Shown: positions 39,491 through 48,200 of the stretch, in pieces
Layout of the letters: every line of letters starts with the position of its first letter
Position numbering within the stretch: position 1 is the stretch's first letter
Source: Homalodisca vitripennis
Taxonomy: Eukaryota > Arthropoda > Insecta > Hemiptera > Cicadellidae
Assembly (NCBI RefSeq): GCF_021130785.1
Contig: NW_025778027.1
Span: forward strand, 1 to 64,000
Reading direction: 5' to 3'
DNA length: 64,000 nucleotides
The notes under the pieces: model-generated
Told to the model about the DNA's origin: nothing
What the model saw: only the letters and a program-made list of their open reading frames with translations
Database searches by the model: none
Position numbers and translations under genes: made by a program

Positions 39491-39997
39491 TTAAAGACGG
39501 AAAAAATGAAATTTGCTAACAATCACTCGAGAAGTCGAGGGAATTGCCAACATCTTCATTGTTTGACGAGGTTCTTCATTTACTTTCTCCAAATGTACTA
39601 TAAAATCATAGAGGATTTCTGGCTTAAAATCGTAGACAAATTCAACATCCAGATAATGAAAAAATACAGGTAATATCTTCTCATAATAAACATGTGTATC
39701 GATACCTACAAACCTAATGTATTCTTTGAAAAGGAAAATAATTTTGTCAATGGTTCCAAGAGATAAGTAAAAATTTTTATTCTGTTTTCTAAATTCTGTA
39801 ACAAATTTTGTTTGTTTTTCACCTCCGTATTGTAATTTTGTAAGCAGATTATTCAAATGTGTTAGTTTATTTCGAAATTTCCTAGGTTTAGGTCTTTCGT
39901 ACAAAATTAAATTACAATCTCTACAAACTAAATATCTTTTATCGATAATTTCTCCTCTATTAGAACACTTGTAACAGTTGGCATTATACTCTTCCAT
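39491..39997 (-). CDS. Zinc-ribbon protein, candidate VLTF3-like late transcription factor
   Basis: 168 aa. The N-terminal zinc ribbon is CYKC (residues 8-11) and CRDC (about 26-29). It is followed by a basic segment, HLNNLLTKLQYGG (about 46-58) and an alpha-helical C-terminal half with FVGIDTHVYYEKILPVFFHYL. Poxvirus VLTF3 and its relatives in large DNA viruses have a ribbon, a short H/L-rich helix with LQ and a Tyr-rich helical C-terminus in this order. The resemblance is mine from memory and not a search result. It is the divergent partner of the gene at 40023, with only 25 bp between starts. The last 20 or so residues look out of frame, so a late indel is possible. Alternative: an unrelated zinc-ribbon protein. 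Confidence 0.5.
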   Translation of the reverse strand: MEEYNANCYKCSNRGEIIDKRYLVCRDCNLILYERPKPRKFRNKLTHLNNLLTKLQYGGEKQTKFVTEFRKQNKNFYLSLGTIDKIIFLFKEYIRFVGIDTHVYYEKILPVFFHYLDVEFVYDFKPEILYDFIVHLEKVNEEPRQTMKMLAIPSTSRVIVSKFHFFRL

Positions 39998-40022
39998 TTA
40001 AACAGAAAGATTTTTTGTTTAA
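39998..40022. promoter_or_regulatory. 25-bp bidirectional promoter
   Basis: The whole space between two divergent start codons. It starts TTAAACA and ends TGTTTAA, an inverted repeat, so each gene reads TGTTTAAATGG or CTGTTTAAATGG into its start. It has no room for ordinary RNA polymerase II promoter architecture upstream of a leader. Confidence 0.6.
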
Positions 40023-40271
40023 ATGGAGATTATGGAACTAACTCTGCCGAGATATAAATTTTTCAGCGCAAATGTTTGTGTTTACATTTCTACAACAGAG
40101 ATAAATAGAAATAATTTCATTCTATTGTACAACTATTTAGGATATTTTGTCTATGATTACAAAGATTATTCCGGAAGAAATCGAGATTTTTCATCAGCGA
40201 AAGAGTATATTTTTGAAGTTTTAGAAGGAATGAAAGAGAATAATATGAATTTAGCAAATTATTTTTCTTAA
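40023..40271 (+). CDS. Small Polinton protein, unknown
   Basis: 82 aa, start MEIMELTLPRYKFFS. It is rich in Tyr/Phe/Asn, with a VYISTTEINRNNFILLYNYL segment and an acidic helical C-terminus. It has no signal peptide or clear membrane segment, and I do not recognise it. The start lies in the TAAATGG motif, which supports it as a real gene. Confidence 0.6.
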   Translation: MEIMELTLPRYKFFSANVCVYISTTEINRNNFILLYNYLGYFVYDYKDYSGRNRDFSSAKEYIFEVLEGMKENNMNLANYFS

Positions 40272-40308
40272 ATAAAAAATCTATTCTACTAAATAGTCAT
40301 CAAACAAC

Positions 40309-40599
40309 ATGAACTCTCCAAAATCACTTCAGTTTCTAGCATTTAAAGAACTTACCACAGGAAATAGTTATAAAGACTTCTTTGAATTACCTAAATATGT
40401 TAAACAAATGTTGATATTTTCCTTAAGTGAAAACGAATCCTTAAATGAAAACGAATTCAGAGAACTTTTAAGTACTAAAAAGTGTTCAATGCAATTTATT
40501 ACAGACAACTTAGATAGTATAAATATGTTAAATGTAATAGGAGATTTTAAATTAAATAATAGAAAAATAAGAAAAATATTCCGATTTTTTACAAAATAA
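40309..40599 (+). CDS. Small Polinton protein, unknown
   Basis: 96 aa, mostly helical and Leu/Lys/Asn-rich (FKELTTGNSYKDFFELPKYV; LSENESLNENEFRELL). It follows the previous gene by 37 bp on the same strand. The gap contains ATCTATTCTACTA but no TAAATGG. Not recognised. Confidence 0.55.
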   Translation: MNSPKSLQFLAFKELTTGNSYKDFFELPKYVKQMLIFSLSENESLNENEFRELLSTKKCSMQFITDNLDSINMLNVIGDFKLNNRKIRKIFRFFTK

Positions 40600-40666
40600 A
40601 CTAAAACACCAACAATCTGACATTTTTCATCGCTTTTATGCTAAATTTCATTGCTTATTTGTTGAA

Positions 40667-40921
40667 ATGTTGAGAAGACAATATCCATACTGGACAAGAA
40701 ATATGCATACAGCTAGTTTTTTAACAAGTCTTTGTAAACAACAAGATTTATCAAAGGAATTTATAAGAGATCACGCTTTTGTTGTAGATTGGGATAAATT
40801 ATATGGAAAAAACATTTACGAAACAGATATATTGTGTGTGTGTGGTTCTGACGAAGAAAAGAGAAACGTTTGCTATTCAGCAATTCATTACGATATAATG
40901 AAAGACATACAAAATGAATGA
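40667..40921 (+). CDS. Small Polinton protein, unknown, perhaps truncated
   Basis: 84 aa with several Cys (CVCGSDEEKRNVC) and an aromatic N-terminus (RRQYPYWTRNMH). It ends exactly where sequence composition changes at about 40920, so the natural C-terminus may have been lost to the adjacent insertion. Not recognised. Confidence 0.5.
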   Translation: MLRRQYPYWTRNMHTASFLTSLCKQQDLSKEFIRDHAFVVDWDKLYGKNIYETDILCVCGSDEEKRNVCYSAIHYDIMKDIQNE

Positions 40922-42060
40922 TTGTGTCTCTGGTGTAGTGTTGTTAGTGTGCGTGTTTGCGCTATGGGAATCACATCACATTCAACTTCTACGGTGTCTA
41001 TTGTTTAGAGACTTGGCCCTGCACTGCTACTGTCCAACCAAGTTAATGGCTAGGAGCTGTAATTCGGGTCTTAGACTCTGGAATTTTTTTGTTCCCAAGT
41101 CTCATTTTTCTTTGGTAACTACTGTGTAGAAGTTGATGGAGAGATACAATTAGGGAATTTGTGTCGGGTGTTTTGTAAGTGTAATGTTGTATTAATGAAT
41201 GATGTGAATGATGAATGTAATGAACGAATTAAGGAAGAGAAGGAATTAAGGAATGAAGTGGAAAGGTGAGGAAGCAAATGGCGCGCCAACCACAGTTGTC
41301 ATTACTCGGCTTGTTCTATAGTCATTACACTATGGCCACTCGTGTAAAGACTTGTCCCCAACCACTGAACGACAACCATGTCTTCCTCAATAAAAAGCGC
41401 GCCTGAAGCTCTGGGATTTGAACCCAGAACCTCAGGCTTTGAAGGCAAGCGTCTTACCAACTGAGCTACGGAGAGTCTCGAAAGATATAAGCTATATCTC
41501 TGCTATATAAGTTGTTCAATTAGGATTGCTAGTTTACAAATTTATTAATAATTTTATATTTCAAAAACCACTCAACCGATTTTAATGAAATTTGGTACAC
41601 ATATAGTAAATACTTAACTCTTTCGACTTAACTTATCCATAAGGGTGAAATCATCCCCTATTTCCTAATATTCATAAAAAAATAAAAAAAATTATCAGAA
41701 AAATCTGAAACTTCAAAAACAAGCGAGTTCAACTTAAAATTTCATGAAAATAACAAAATTTTCAAAAACTACCCCAATCATCCCTTATCTTAAAACTCTT
41801 ATATCTCGAGAACTATTGGAGCTTTTTTGCTGAAATTTGGTATATAGGATCAGTAAATATTAAAGTATTTTTTAAAATCATAACTTCCGGTCCAACCCTT
41901 AAGATGACCTTGGAATAGTTTTTTGTTAATATCATCCCCATTTTTTAAGATATTCTTTTGAAATTAAAAATGAATACTTATATCAATGTCTTTAACAATT
42001 CTGTAAAGTTTTAAAATTATCCGATGAATAATAGTGAAAATAACGTGATTTTTACTGAAT
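40922..42060. mobile_element. Foreign insertion within the Polinton (repeat-derived)
   Basis: The segment is richer in GC than the surrounding Polinton and lacks its gene style. 40960-41130 reads like a LINE C-terminal tail (LRLWNFFVP). 41405-41475 is tRNA-like. 41560-41610 carries the ACCGATTTTAATGAAATTTG phrase common in arthropod non-autonomous repeats. Exact ends and target duplications are not visible, so more than one insertion is possible. Confidence 0.6.
41280..41475 (-). repeat. tRNA-derived SINE-like unit
   Basis: On the minus strand an A-box (TAGCTCAGTTGG, 41458-41469) and a B-box (GGTTCAAATCC, 41413-41423) are spaced as in a tRNA gene. A T-stem pair CTGGG/CCCAG is present. The acceptor stem does not pair and the anticodon stem is poor, so it is not a functional tRNA. 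A T-run follows in the GCGCGCTTTTTATT downstream text. Confidence 0.6.
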
Positions 42061-42064
42061 TTCT

Positions 42065-43246
42065 CTAATATCGTTTCTTAATCACATCATAGGCTAAAAA
42101 TTTCTCAGAGACAACAACAACATAACAAATCGCGTTTGTAACAGCTTTTTGAAAATCCATATTGATAATTATATCGTTCTTTGAACCAGAAATATTTGTC
42201 AAACTCTTTGTTGTATCAATGACATAAATAGGTCTATTCGCTAAAAATTCTTTAGGATTGTAATACATTTCCTTATTATTACAGTAAACTTTCTTAAAAT
42301 CTTGATACATCTGATACATGATTCTGAAAAGACCTCCGGAAATGTTTAAATTTTGTAATTCATCTGGATAATAAGAACCGTTCAATTTTACTCTGATATT
42401 TTTTACATCCAAACTATCAAACTTTGAAGGATTTTTTTCTTGATTATTCTGTCTACCTGTTTGAAAACCAATGATAACGAACTTGGGATTGAAGATATTT
42501 CTATAAATATTTGTAATATCGAACGAATAAGTTGTTCCGGAAATACCTTTTTGTTCAATACATTGCCAATCTAGAAAATTAAACATAATGTTTTGACTTT
42601 TTGTAATTTCATCAATCAACCTAATTTTACTCGTGGTTTTATAATCAATCATTGGAACTCTAATAAAAAAATCTGTAATTGTTATTTTTCCATCAACAGG
42701 CATAACATTTCCAGTTGCAGTCTTCAGAATCACATCATCGTCTTCTGCTCTTATAAAACTTAGATAAAATCCTCCTTTATAGATCGGAATAGTAACATTT
42801 TCAAAAAATCCTAATCCAAAATGAGATAAATTTCCAGCTGCTTCAAAAACACCAAATTTAAAATCTGATTCAAAGCCATTAGAAGTTTGAGAAATAACAT
42901 CACTTTTTGAATACGAAATAGTTCCTTTAATTGTGCTTAATTGGCCACAGTTTTCGACTTCTTCTATCAATTTATTGTGTTTTCTTACTTCAATCTTAGA
43001 AAATAAAAACGGTATAAAATTATCGATTAATATAACATTATCAGTTCCAAGATATGCTTGACCATCTTGTTTTGTTAAAGTTCCAGAAATATAAAACTGG
43101 AAGTTAGACGAGCAAAAGTTATCTCCAAAATCAATATTAAACTCAGTTCTTTTATTCGGTTCATTCAAATGTTGTTTACTAATTGGATAGAAATTTTTAA
43201 ACTCCGCCCTTTCAATATCACTAGCATATTTTCTGTAGTCCGCCAT
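42065..43246 (-). CDS. Candidate major capsid protein (jelly-roll)
   Basis: Intact 393 aa, the longest unbroken gene of the element apart from a polymerase segment. It opens MADYRKYASDIERAEFKNFY and is predicted mostly beta-strand with alternating hydrophobics, Asn/Ser/Gly turns and no transmembrane helix. Homologous proteins accompany PolB and integrase in other insect Polintons as far as I recall. Double jelly-roll capsid proteins are established for Polintons. At 393 aa it is shorter than the roughly 600 aa usual there, so it may be a compact or different jelly-roll type. The start sits in TTATTAAATGG. High conservation of the frame, when neighbours are broken, is notable. Confidence 0.6.
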   Translation of the reverse strand: MADYRKYASDIERAEFKNFYPISKQHLNEPNKRTEFNIDFGDNFCSSNFQFYISGTLTKQDGQAYLGTDNVILIDNFIPFLFSKIEVRKHNKLIEEVENCGQLSTIKGTISYSKSDVISQTSNGFESDFKFGVFEAAGNLSHFGLGFFENVTIPIYKGGFYLSFIRAEDDDVILKTATGNVMPVDGKITITDFFIRVPMIDYKTTSKIRLIDEITKSQNIMFNFLDWQCIEQKGISGTTYSFDITNIYRNIFNPKFVIIGFQTGRQNNQEKNPSKFDSLDVKNIRVKLNGSYYPDELQNLNISGGLFRIMYQMYQDFKKVYCNNKEMYYNPKEFLANRPIYVIDTTKSLTNISGSKNDIIINMDFQKAVTNAICYVVVVSEKFLAYDVIKKRY

Positions 43247-43360
43247 TTAATAAGAGAAATTTTAAAACATCGTGTATCATTTTTTCATCGATCTAATGTA
43301 CGTTTTTATAAGAAAAGATATAAATTTTAGTAAAATAATTAAAAAGATTAGAGTCATTTT

Positions 43361-43761
43361 TTAATGATCTACTTCGTCATATTCAGGATTCTCTTCCTTA
43401 AATTTTGCGATCTCGGTCACATATTTCAATAAAATTTGCACAGGATAGTAACCGCTATCTATAATATTGTTCCAATCAACTGTATCTTTATTTTCATCCA
43501 AAAACTTTATACTCAAGTGTTGATAGAGACAAAGAACAGACATATGATCTTTTAATTGATAATGTATATTTTCTTGAATGAAACTCTGATGATAAAGTTT
43601 GATATTTAGCAATGTTTATACCAATTCAATTTGTTTACGTATAATCTCATCATATCTTCGGATAATTCATATTTTTGAGAAATATCATCCCAATGTTCTT
43701 TTTTCAAATCTCTTTCGTGTTGCATGATAAAAAGATCGAAAGCACTGTAATGTCCCGCCAT
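43361..43761 (-). pseudogene. Polinton protein with short Trp/Ser repeats, one frameshift
   Basis: The first segment starts at 43761 (MAGHYSAFDLF) and stops near 43617. The second frame carries on from the overlap to 43361, total about 130 aa. It contains short repeats of the style HWDDISQKYELSEDM and VDWNNIIDSGYY, a helical tandem pattern. Function unknown. The upstream CCTAATAAATAG is a weak version of the start motif. Confidence 0.6.
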
Positions 43762-43789
43762 CTCTATTTATTAGGAAAAAATTTCAAAA

Positions 43790-43933
43790 TCAAGTTTTTA
43801 TAAATTGACTCTTTTTTGAGTTACATTCAGCACATTTTCCCGAAATTCTTTTAACTCCATTGATATTTGCATAGTATTTTATATCATTTGTTTCAGTTTT
43901 TCCCTTACACCTCACACAATATATGAGCGCCAT
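43790..43933 (-). CDS. Small zinc-ribbon protein, 47 aa
   Basis: Intact. It carries CVRC and CAEC pairs followed by NSKKSQF. The same arrangement (CHKC ... CSKC, then TNKSKF) forms the N-terminus of the integrase at 51.8 kb, so this is a stand-alone copy of that module (DUF5679-like from memory). The start lies in CCCTAAATAAATGG. It may bind DNA or partner the integrase, which is inference. Confidence 0.75.
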   Translation of the reverse strand: MALIYCVRCKGKTETNDIKYYANINGVKRISGKCAECNSKKSQFIKT

Positions 43934-43937
43934 TTAT

Positions 43938-44862
43938 TTAGGGAAAATTTATCGTGCATAAAAACCCTACGCGAATACCTATTTCAGTAAGATCTTCCTC
44001 CATATTATTAAGTTTTTTTTCTAATTTTTGAAATTTGACAGCATAAGAATCATTGTATTCAACAAATTTATGACCAATATTCTCAAAAGTTTTCGTAGCA
44101 TCTAAACTAAACTTATCAAAAGACTCTTTAAAATTAGTAAGTTTTTCATTAATTTCACCAACATCGTCTACTGATCTTCTATTTCTGGCTTCTAACTTGT
44201 CATAGACTTCTGTTGTAAAATCTTTAACATGCTGTTTATGATTCTCATAATTTTGTTTTAGTTCATTAAACATTTTAATAGGATCTTCTAATTGAATCAT
44301 TACAACAACATCAAATGGATTAATTCCTTTACTAACACCGCTAATTCTTTTTCCTTTAAAATCTAAGGCATTTTTAACATTCGGATCATGTAAATCAACA
44401 ATATCGATGTTTTTCTGATAATTTTAGAGGTTTTAAAATTTGTTCTTTAACAACAACATTCATGTTTGTCAATACCAGGTCGAACACCGACAATTCTTTT
44501 CTTATTAGCCAAACTAACATAATTCTTTTCAACTTTGATCGCTTCAGTAATTTCATCAGCTTTTTCGATGTGAGACATTAAATTGGTAAATAATTTTTTT
44601 TACACCATCATCAACTTCTTTTTCCAATGTTTTTATTTTATCAGCAACTTCATTTGAACTCATGAAATTTGCAAGTTTGTTATCATATTCTGCTTTAAAA
44701 TCTTCAATCTCGACAGCAAAACATATCTGAATCTGGAAGGTTTTGTAATACATTTTCTAACTTGTTATCAAACTCATTTCTCAAACTATCAAAATTCAAA
44801 CTATTATCTACATTTTGAATAATTTGTGTACCAAATACGTCAAAAATATTTTGTGAATCCAT
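43938..44862 (-). pseudogene. Coiled-coil structural-type protein, frameshifted
   Basis: Starts at 44862 (MDSQNIFDVFG) inside the last codons of the protease gene, overlapping it by 23 nt. It continues in several frames to 43938, about 300 aa. Long heptad-like stretches (about 44560-44750 and 43990-44290) flank a middle region with two similar turns, RIVGVRPGID (about 44480-44510) and RISGVSKGIN (about 44315-44345). A coiled coil with short Gly turns would suit a fibre or scaffold, which is speculation. Frame changes occur near 44430, 44460, 44600 and 44720. Confidence 0.55.
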
Positions 44863-45705
44863 ATTTATTAAGCAATAATTTGTTAACAACTTCTTTAAAA
44901 TCTTTACCATTACTCAGTTCATTCAAAACAAAAACACATAAATGACCACAAATTGGGGGATCTTTATAGTCTTGAATCTGAGAATCATTGTAGTAGACGC
45001 TTGATTTTTTCAAATATTTAATCAATTCTATAGGTGGTTTGTCCTCAATCCATACGAATCAAAATAACATGCATTCTTATCATTTTTATAATAACAAATC
45101 CAATGCGTTCCACTTCCCATAATCGAGTCTAAATTCACAATTCCACATTCAAATTTTCTTAACTTTTTCAGGTAATGTATCTCTCATGAAGATTCCTCTA
45201 AAATGTTTAATATTTTTGCAGATTTCTTCCAATTCCCCGAATGTTAAAGGTTTAAATTTTTTTTTCAATGTTTGATTTCACGTAATTCAAAGTTTTTTCA
45301 TCTAATCCAGATCCTGTAACATCTTCCAACTCTTTATCTAACCAATTTAAAATGTTTCGAACAATAGGAATCACATCTTTTTTAACGATTGGAGCAGCTT
45401 TACGAACATAAGGAACAACATTTTTTAACAACTGGAATATTTTCTCCTCCAAAATCTAATAAATCTTTCAAAAGTCCACCATTTTTGAGTTCTTTCAACT
45501 GATTATAAGAAAATTCTATTCTGGTTCCTTTATTGTTTTTCTTATGTTTTTCGAGTTTATTGTATTGTCTATTTGTTAAAAATATCTTATCTTCGCCATT
45601 TTTTAGTTGATCTATTTTAAATTGAATACTAACGGGTATTTTCTTCTTAAAAGCGGATTTTATTTTTTCTTTCTGATTTTTGCTGAAGTTTACGTTCACC
45701 TCCAT
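44840..45705 (-). pseudogene. Minor-capsid-like N-terminus plus adenovirus-type cysteine protease, frameshifted
   Basis: Starts at 45705 (TATATAAATGG motif). The first segment is basic (Lys-rich, RQYNKLEKHKK), then a Gly/Leu stretch (NGGLLKDLLDFGG) and a Val/Pro/Lys-rich amphipathic stretch, then VTGSG at 45306-45320. After an A-run frame change (about 45255-45270) comes the protease: FGELEEIC, GSGTHWICYY (His), YFDSYG and PPICGHLCVF (Cys, about 44935-44960). His-Asp/Glu-Cys order with CGHLC is characteristic of adenain. Further frame changes lie near 45155 and 45045. There is no separate start motif before the protease, so a single fused gene is likely. It would mature the virion. Confidence 0.75.
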
Positions 45706-45713
45706 TTATATAG

Positions 45714-46091
45714 TTAAAATTTCAAGTTCTCTTCGATTCCCATTCCTAGTTTTCTCTTCAAAAACATTGCTCCAGCTGTTGGAAGCGCAACAAATCTTTC
45801 ACCTAAACTAGCATCTTTTGATAAAAATCTATCCATTGCCTTATCTTGCAAAACTTTATCTGCGATATGTCTGGAATTTGTGTCTCTATGTTTTGCATAA
45901 AAAATATCGTGTTCCATAGCAGCTTGATCTAATTTATTTATACCAGGATCTCCTCTTTTTAGTCTTTTTTCGAGTTTTGTGCCAGGCCCCAGATACTGAT
46001 AAGTTGGTACGTGTAATTCAAAAGGTAAATTGTTGATAAAATCATTCAAAAGTCCACTACCCTCAATCATAGATGAACTTATTGCCGGCAA
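45714..46091 (-). CDS. Parvovirus-type phospholipase A2 domain protein
   Basis: Up to about 125 aa. A calcium-loop YLGPG (residues about 32-36) is followed by the catalytic AAMEHDIFY (His-Asp) and a helix with Asp/Lys. This is the pattern of the VP1-unique phospholipase A2 of parvoviruses, which is known to help virions cross endosomal membranes. The first ATG in frame lies in SSMIEGSG, and no start motif precedes it. Its frame overlaps the end of the upstream DUF8207-type gene, so it may be the C-terminal domain of that protein separated by one indel. IEGSG (46053-46067) then sits at the domain boundary. Confidence 0.8.
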   Translation of the reverse strand: MPAISSSMIEGSGLLNDFINNLPFELHVPTYQYLGPGTKLEKRLKRGDPGINKLDQAAMEHDIFYAKHRDTNSRHIADKVLQDKAMDRFLSKDASLGERFVALPTAGAMFLKRKLGMGIEENLKF

Positions 46092-47023
46092 AACTCGTTT
46101 TTAAATATTTAATTCCATCAGGTTTTTCAATCATTTCATCAAGTTTGTTCGAAATAAAATCTTTAATCGCTTTCTTTTCGTTCAAAAAATTGTTGTTTCC
46201 AGCCTTTTCTTGAGCATAAATATAATTAATAATTCCATCGAGTTTTGTCAAATCGTCGATATATCTGTATTCAATCTTATTATCACTGTATTTTCTCACA
46301 CCTGATCCTTCGATTCGTTTTTCCCAAATTGGTTTAATCAAATTGAGATATTTTTTACCTTTACTTGACTTTGGTTTCTTAGTTGATGGATCATTATTTT
46401 TGTAAATTGAATCAGATTTCCATAAAATTTCAGTATACTTTTTCAAGTCTTCTTCAGAATATAAACCGTCTTTTGGAACATCAGTGCCTGTTAATAATCT
46501 CCATAAACCCTGAGTTCCTTCATATGTTTTTTCATTAATAATGATATCATTATGCTCAAAATTCACGGGCAAATTTCCAATCATAAAACTTTTCTTTTTT
46601 CTGTCCCAATACAAACCAAATTTATCATCCTTTGCTCTAGGAAGAAATTTTTTACCAATTTCACCAATTATTATATCCGTTGTTCCAGGACTTATTGGTT
46701 CAACTATGGTAGAGTCTTCAATGATTCGAGGTCTAAATGGTGTTGACGATGGTAATTTTGGCAATTCAAACTCAGATTCTGGTATCGAAATATCGGCAAA
46801 TTGTCGTACAACTGGAACCAAATTCATCAAATTTTGATTATCGCTTAAAACGTTTTCAATTTTACCTTCAACATTTTTTAATTGCAGAAGTTACAGGTTG
46901 ATTAATTTTTTGAATAAATTCTTGTTCTTTTTCATCAATTCGAATCTGTTCTTTAAATTCTTTGATTAATTTCTTTTCGATTTGATCAAGTTTTTTCGCC
47001 TCTTCAGAAGTTACGTTCGCCAT
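46063..47023 (-). pseudogene. DUF8207-type Polinton protein, one frameshift near the N-terminus
   Basis: Starts at 47023 (CCTAAATAAATGG motif) with a charged helical N-terminus (EEAKKLDQIEKKL). The frame changes at an A-run near 46875, then about 255 aa follow. The core contains DKFGLYWDRKKKSFMIGNLP and TYEGTQGLWRLLTG (about 46480-46630), which I recall as the DUF8207 signature. A Lys-rich linker follows, then RIEGSG (46300-46317) and a helical C-terminus. It is a common insect Polinton gene of unknown role. Position among capsid genes and the GSG sites suggest a virion precursor. Confidence 0.7.
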
Positions 47024-47035
47024 TTATTTAGGAAA

Positions 47036-47480
47036 ATTTTAAACGTGGAACGTGGAAACGTGAACACGAAACGTGAACGTGGAACGTAAAAACGTGAACG
47101 TGGAACGTAAAAAACGTGAACGTGGAACGTAAAACGTGAACGTGGAACGTAAAACGTGAACGAGAACGTGAACACGAAACGTGGAACGTGAACACGAAAC
47201 GTGAAACGTGAAACACGAACGTGAAACACGAACGTAAAACATGAACGTGAAACGTAAACACGAACGTGAAACACGAACGTGAAACGTAAACACGAACGTG
47301 AAACATGAACGTGAAACACGAACGTGAAACACGAACGTAAAACATGAACGTGAAACGTAAACACGAACGTGAAACATGAACACGAAACGTGGAACGTAAA
47401 ACGTGAACGTGAAACTTAAAACGTGAACGTGGAACGTAAAAACGAGAACACGAAACGTAAACGTGAACGTAAAAACATGA
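47036..47480. repeat. Degenerate minisatellite of ACGTGAA units
   Basis: About 445 bp built from ACGTGAACGTGGA, ACGTAAA and ACACGA words of 6-12 bp, some 60 ACGT cores. It fills the gap between the ATPase and the DUF8207-type gene. Three long minus-strand open frames of Val/Phe/Arg/His/Ser are repeat artefacts. Confidence 0.95.
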
Positions 47481-47494
47481 AAACAACTAGGTTA

Positions 47495-48160
47495 TCACAC
47501 GTTTATATTGGAAAATTTATTCAAATATTTGCCATTTTTAGGCTTCAAAGTTAGATTAATAGTTAAAAATCCGTAGTCTTCCTTCCAAATTTTATCACAT
47601 AACTCATTAAAGTGGTTAAAACTCATATCAGATTCCCACATAATTGTTATAAATCTTTCTCGAATAGTGATCGTCTTGCTTAAAAAACACACAACATATT
47701 CAAATTATTTCTAATAACTTGTTTATCAACCTTTGAAAAGCATTGAGAAAGATAGATACAAGATATGTTTTTGTGACGAGACATTACGAAATATTCCTTA
47801 ATAACGTCCTGATTTTCCAAAATACAATCATCAAAAACGATTAACGAATTGGGTTTACATTCGCTTAACGGAACTATGTCCTCAGAAGCATTATAAAAAA
47901 TATGATATTTTCTTACTTAAGTTCTTCTCAATATTTTCAAATCTTTCTTGTAATTTTTTATAGGCGTCTTGTTCTAAAGATTTACTAAAGACGTACAAAT
48001 TGGAATAAGGAATCAACCTATTGTAGATGAAATTCAATAATAAAGTTGTTTTTCCACATCCACTTGAACCAACAATTAACAATCTGATTGGTTGATCTTT
48101 CTTATTTTCTTCAAACGTTTGAAGTTTTATCTGATCTTTTTGCTTTAAAAATTTCTCCAT
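47495..48160 (-). pseudogene. Polinton packaging ATPase (FtsK/HerA, A32-like), frameshifted
   Basis: Starts at 48160 (CTATTTAAATGG). Walker A is GSSGCGKTT at residues 31-39, preceded by a beta strand RLLIV. After a frame change near 47910 comes Walker B SLIVFDDC (about 47825-47850) and the SRHKNISCIYLSQ helix-strand (about 47755-47790). A second frame change lies near 47695 and the C-terminus runs to 47495. Total is about 222 aa, usual for Polinton ATPases, which are thought to pump DNA into capsids. It is divergent from the minor capsid gene. Confidence 0.9.
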
Positions 48161-48200
48161 TTAAATAGAAGATTTTCATCTTGAAGCAACGCTTGCGAAA
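48161..48200. promoter_or_regulatory. 40-bp divergent promoter region
   Basis: Separates the ATPase start (48160, minus) from the minor capsid start (48201, plus). The ATPase side has the TTCTATTTAAATGG motif; the other side (GCTTGCGAAAATGAAG) does not. This may place the two genes in different expression classes. Confidence 0.45.

Noticed and set aside
41405..41480. Functional tRNA gene
   Set aside because: A- and B-boxes are good but the acceptor stem does not pair and the anticodon stem has mismatches; it is better seen as a SINE head.
46541..46837. Plus-strand open frame opposite the DUF8207-type gene
   Set aside because: Antisense shadow of a better supported minus-strand gene.
47011..47486. 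Val/Phe/His-rich proteins on the minus strand
   Set aside because: All frames are open because the ACGTGAA minisatellite has no stop words; the composition is that of the repeat.
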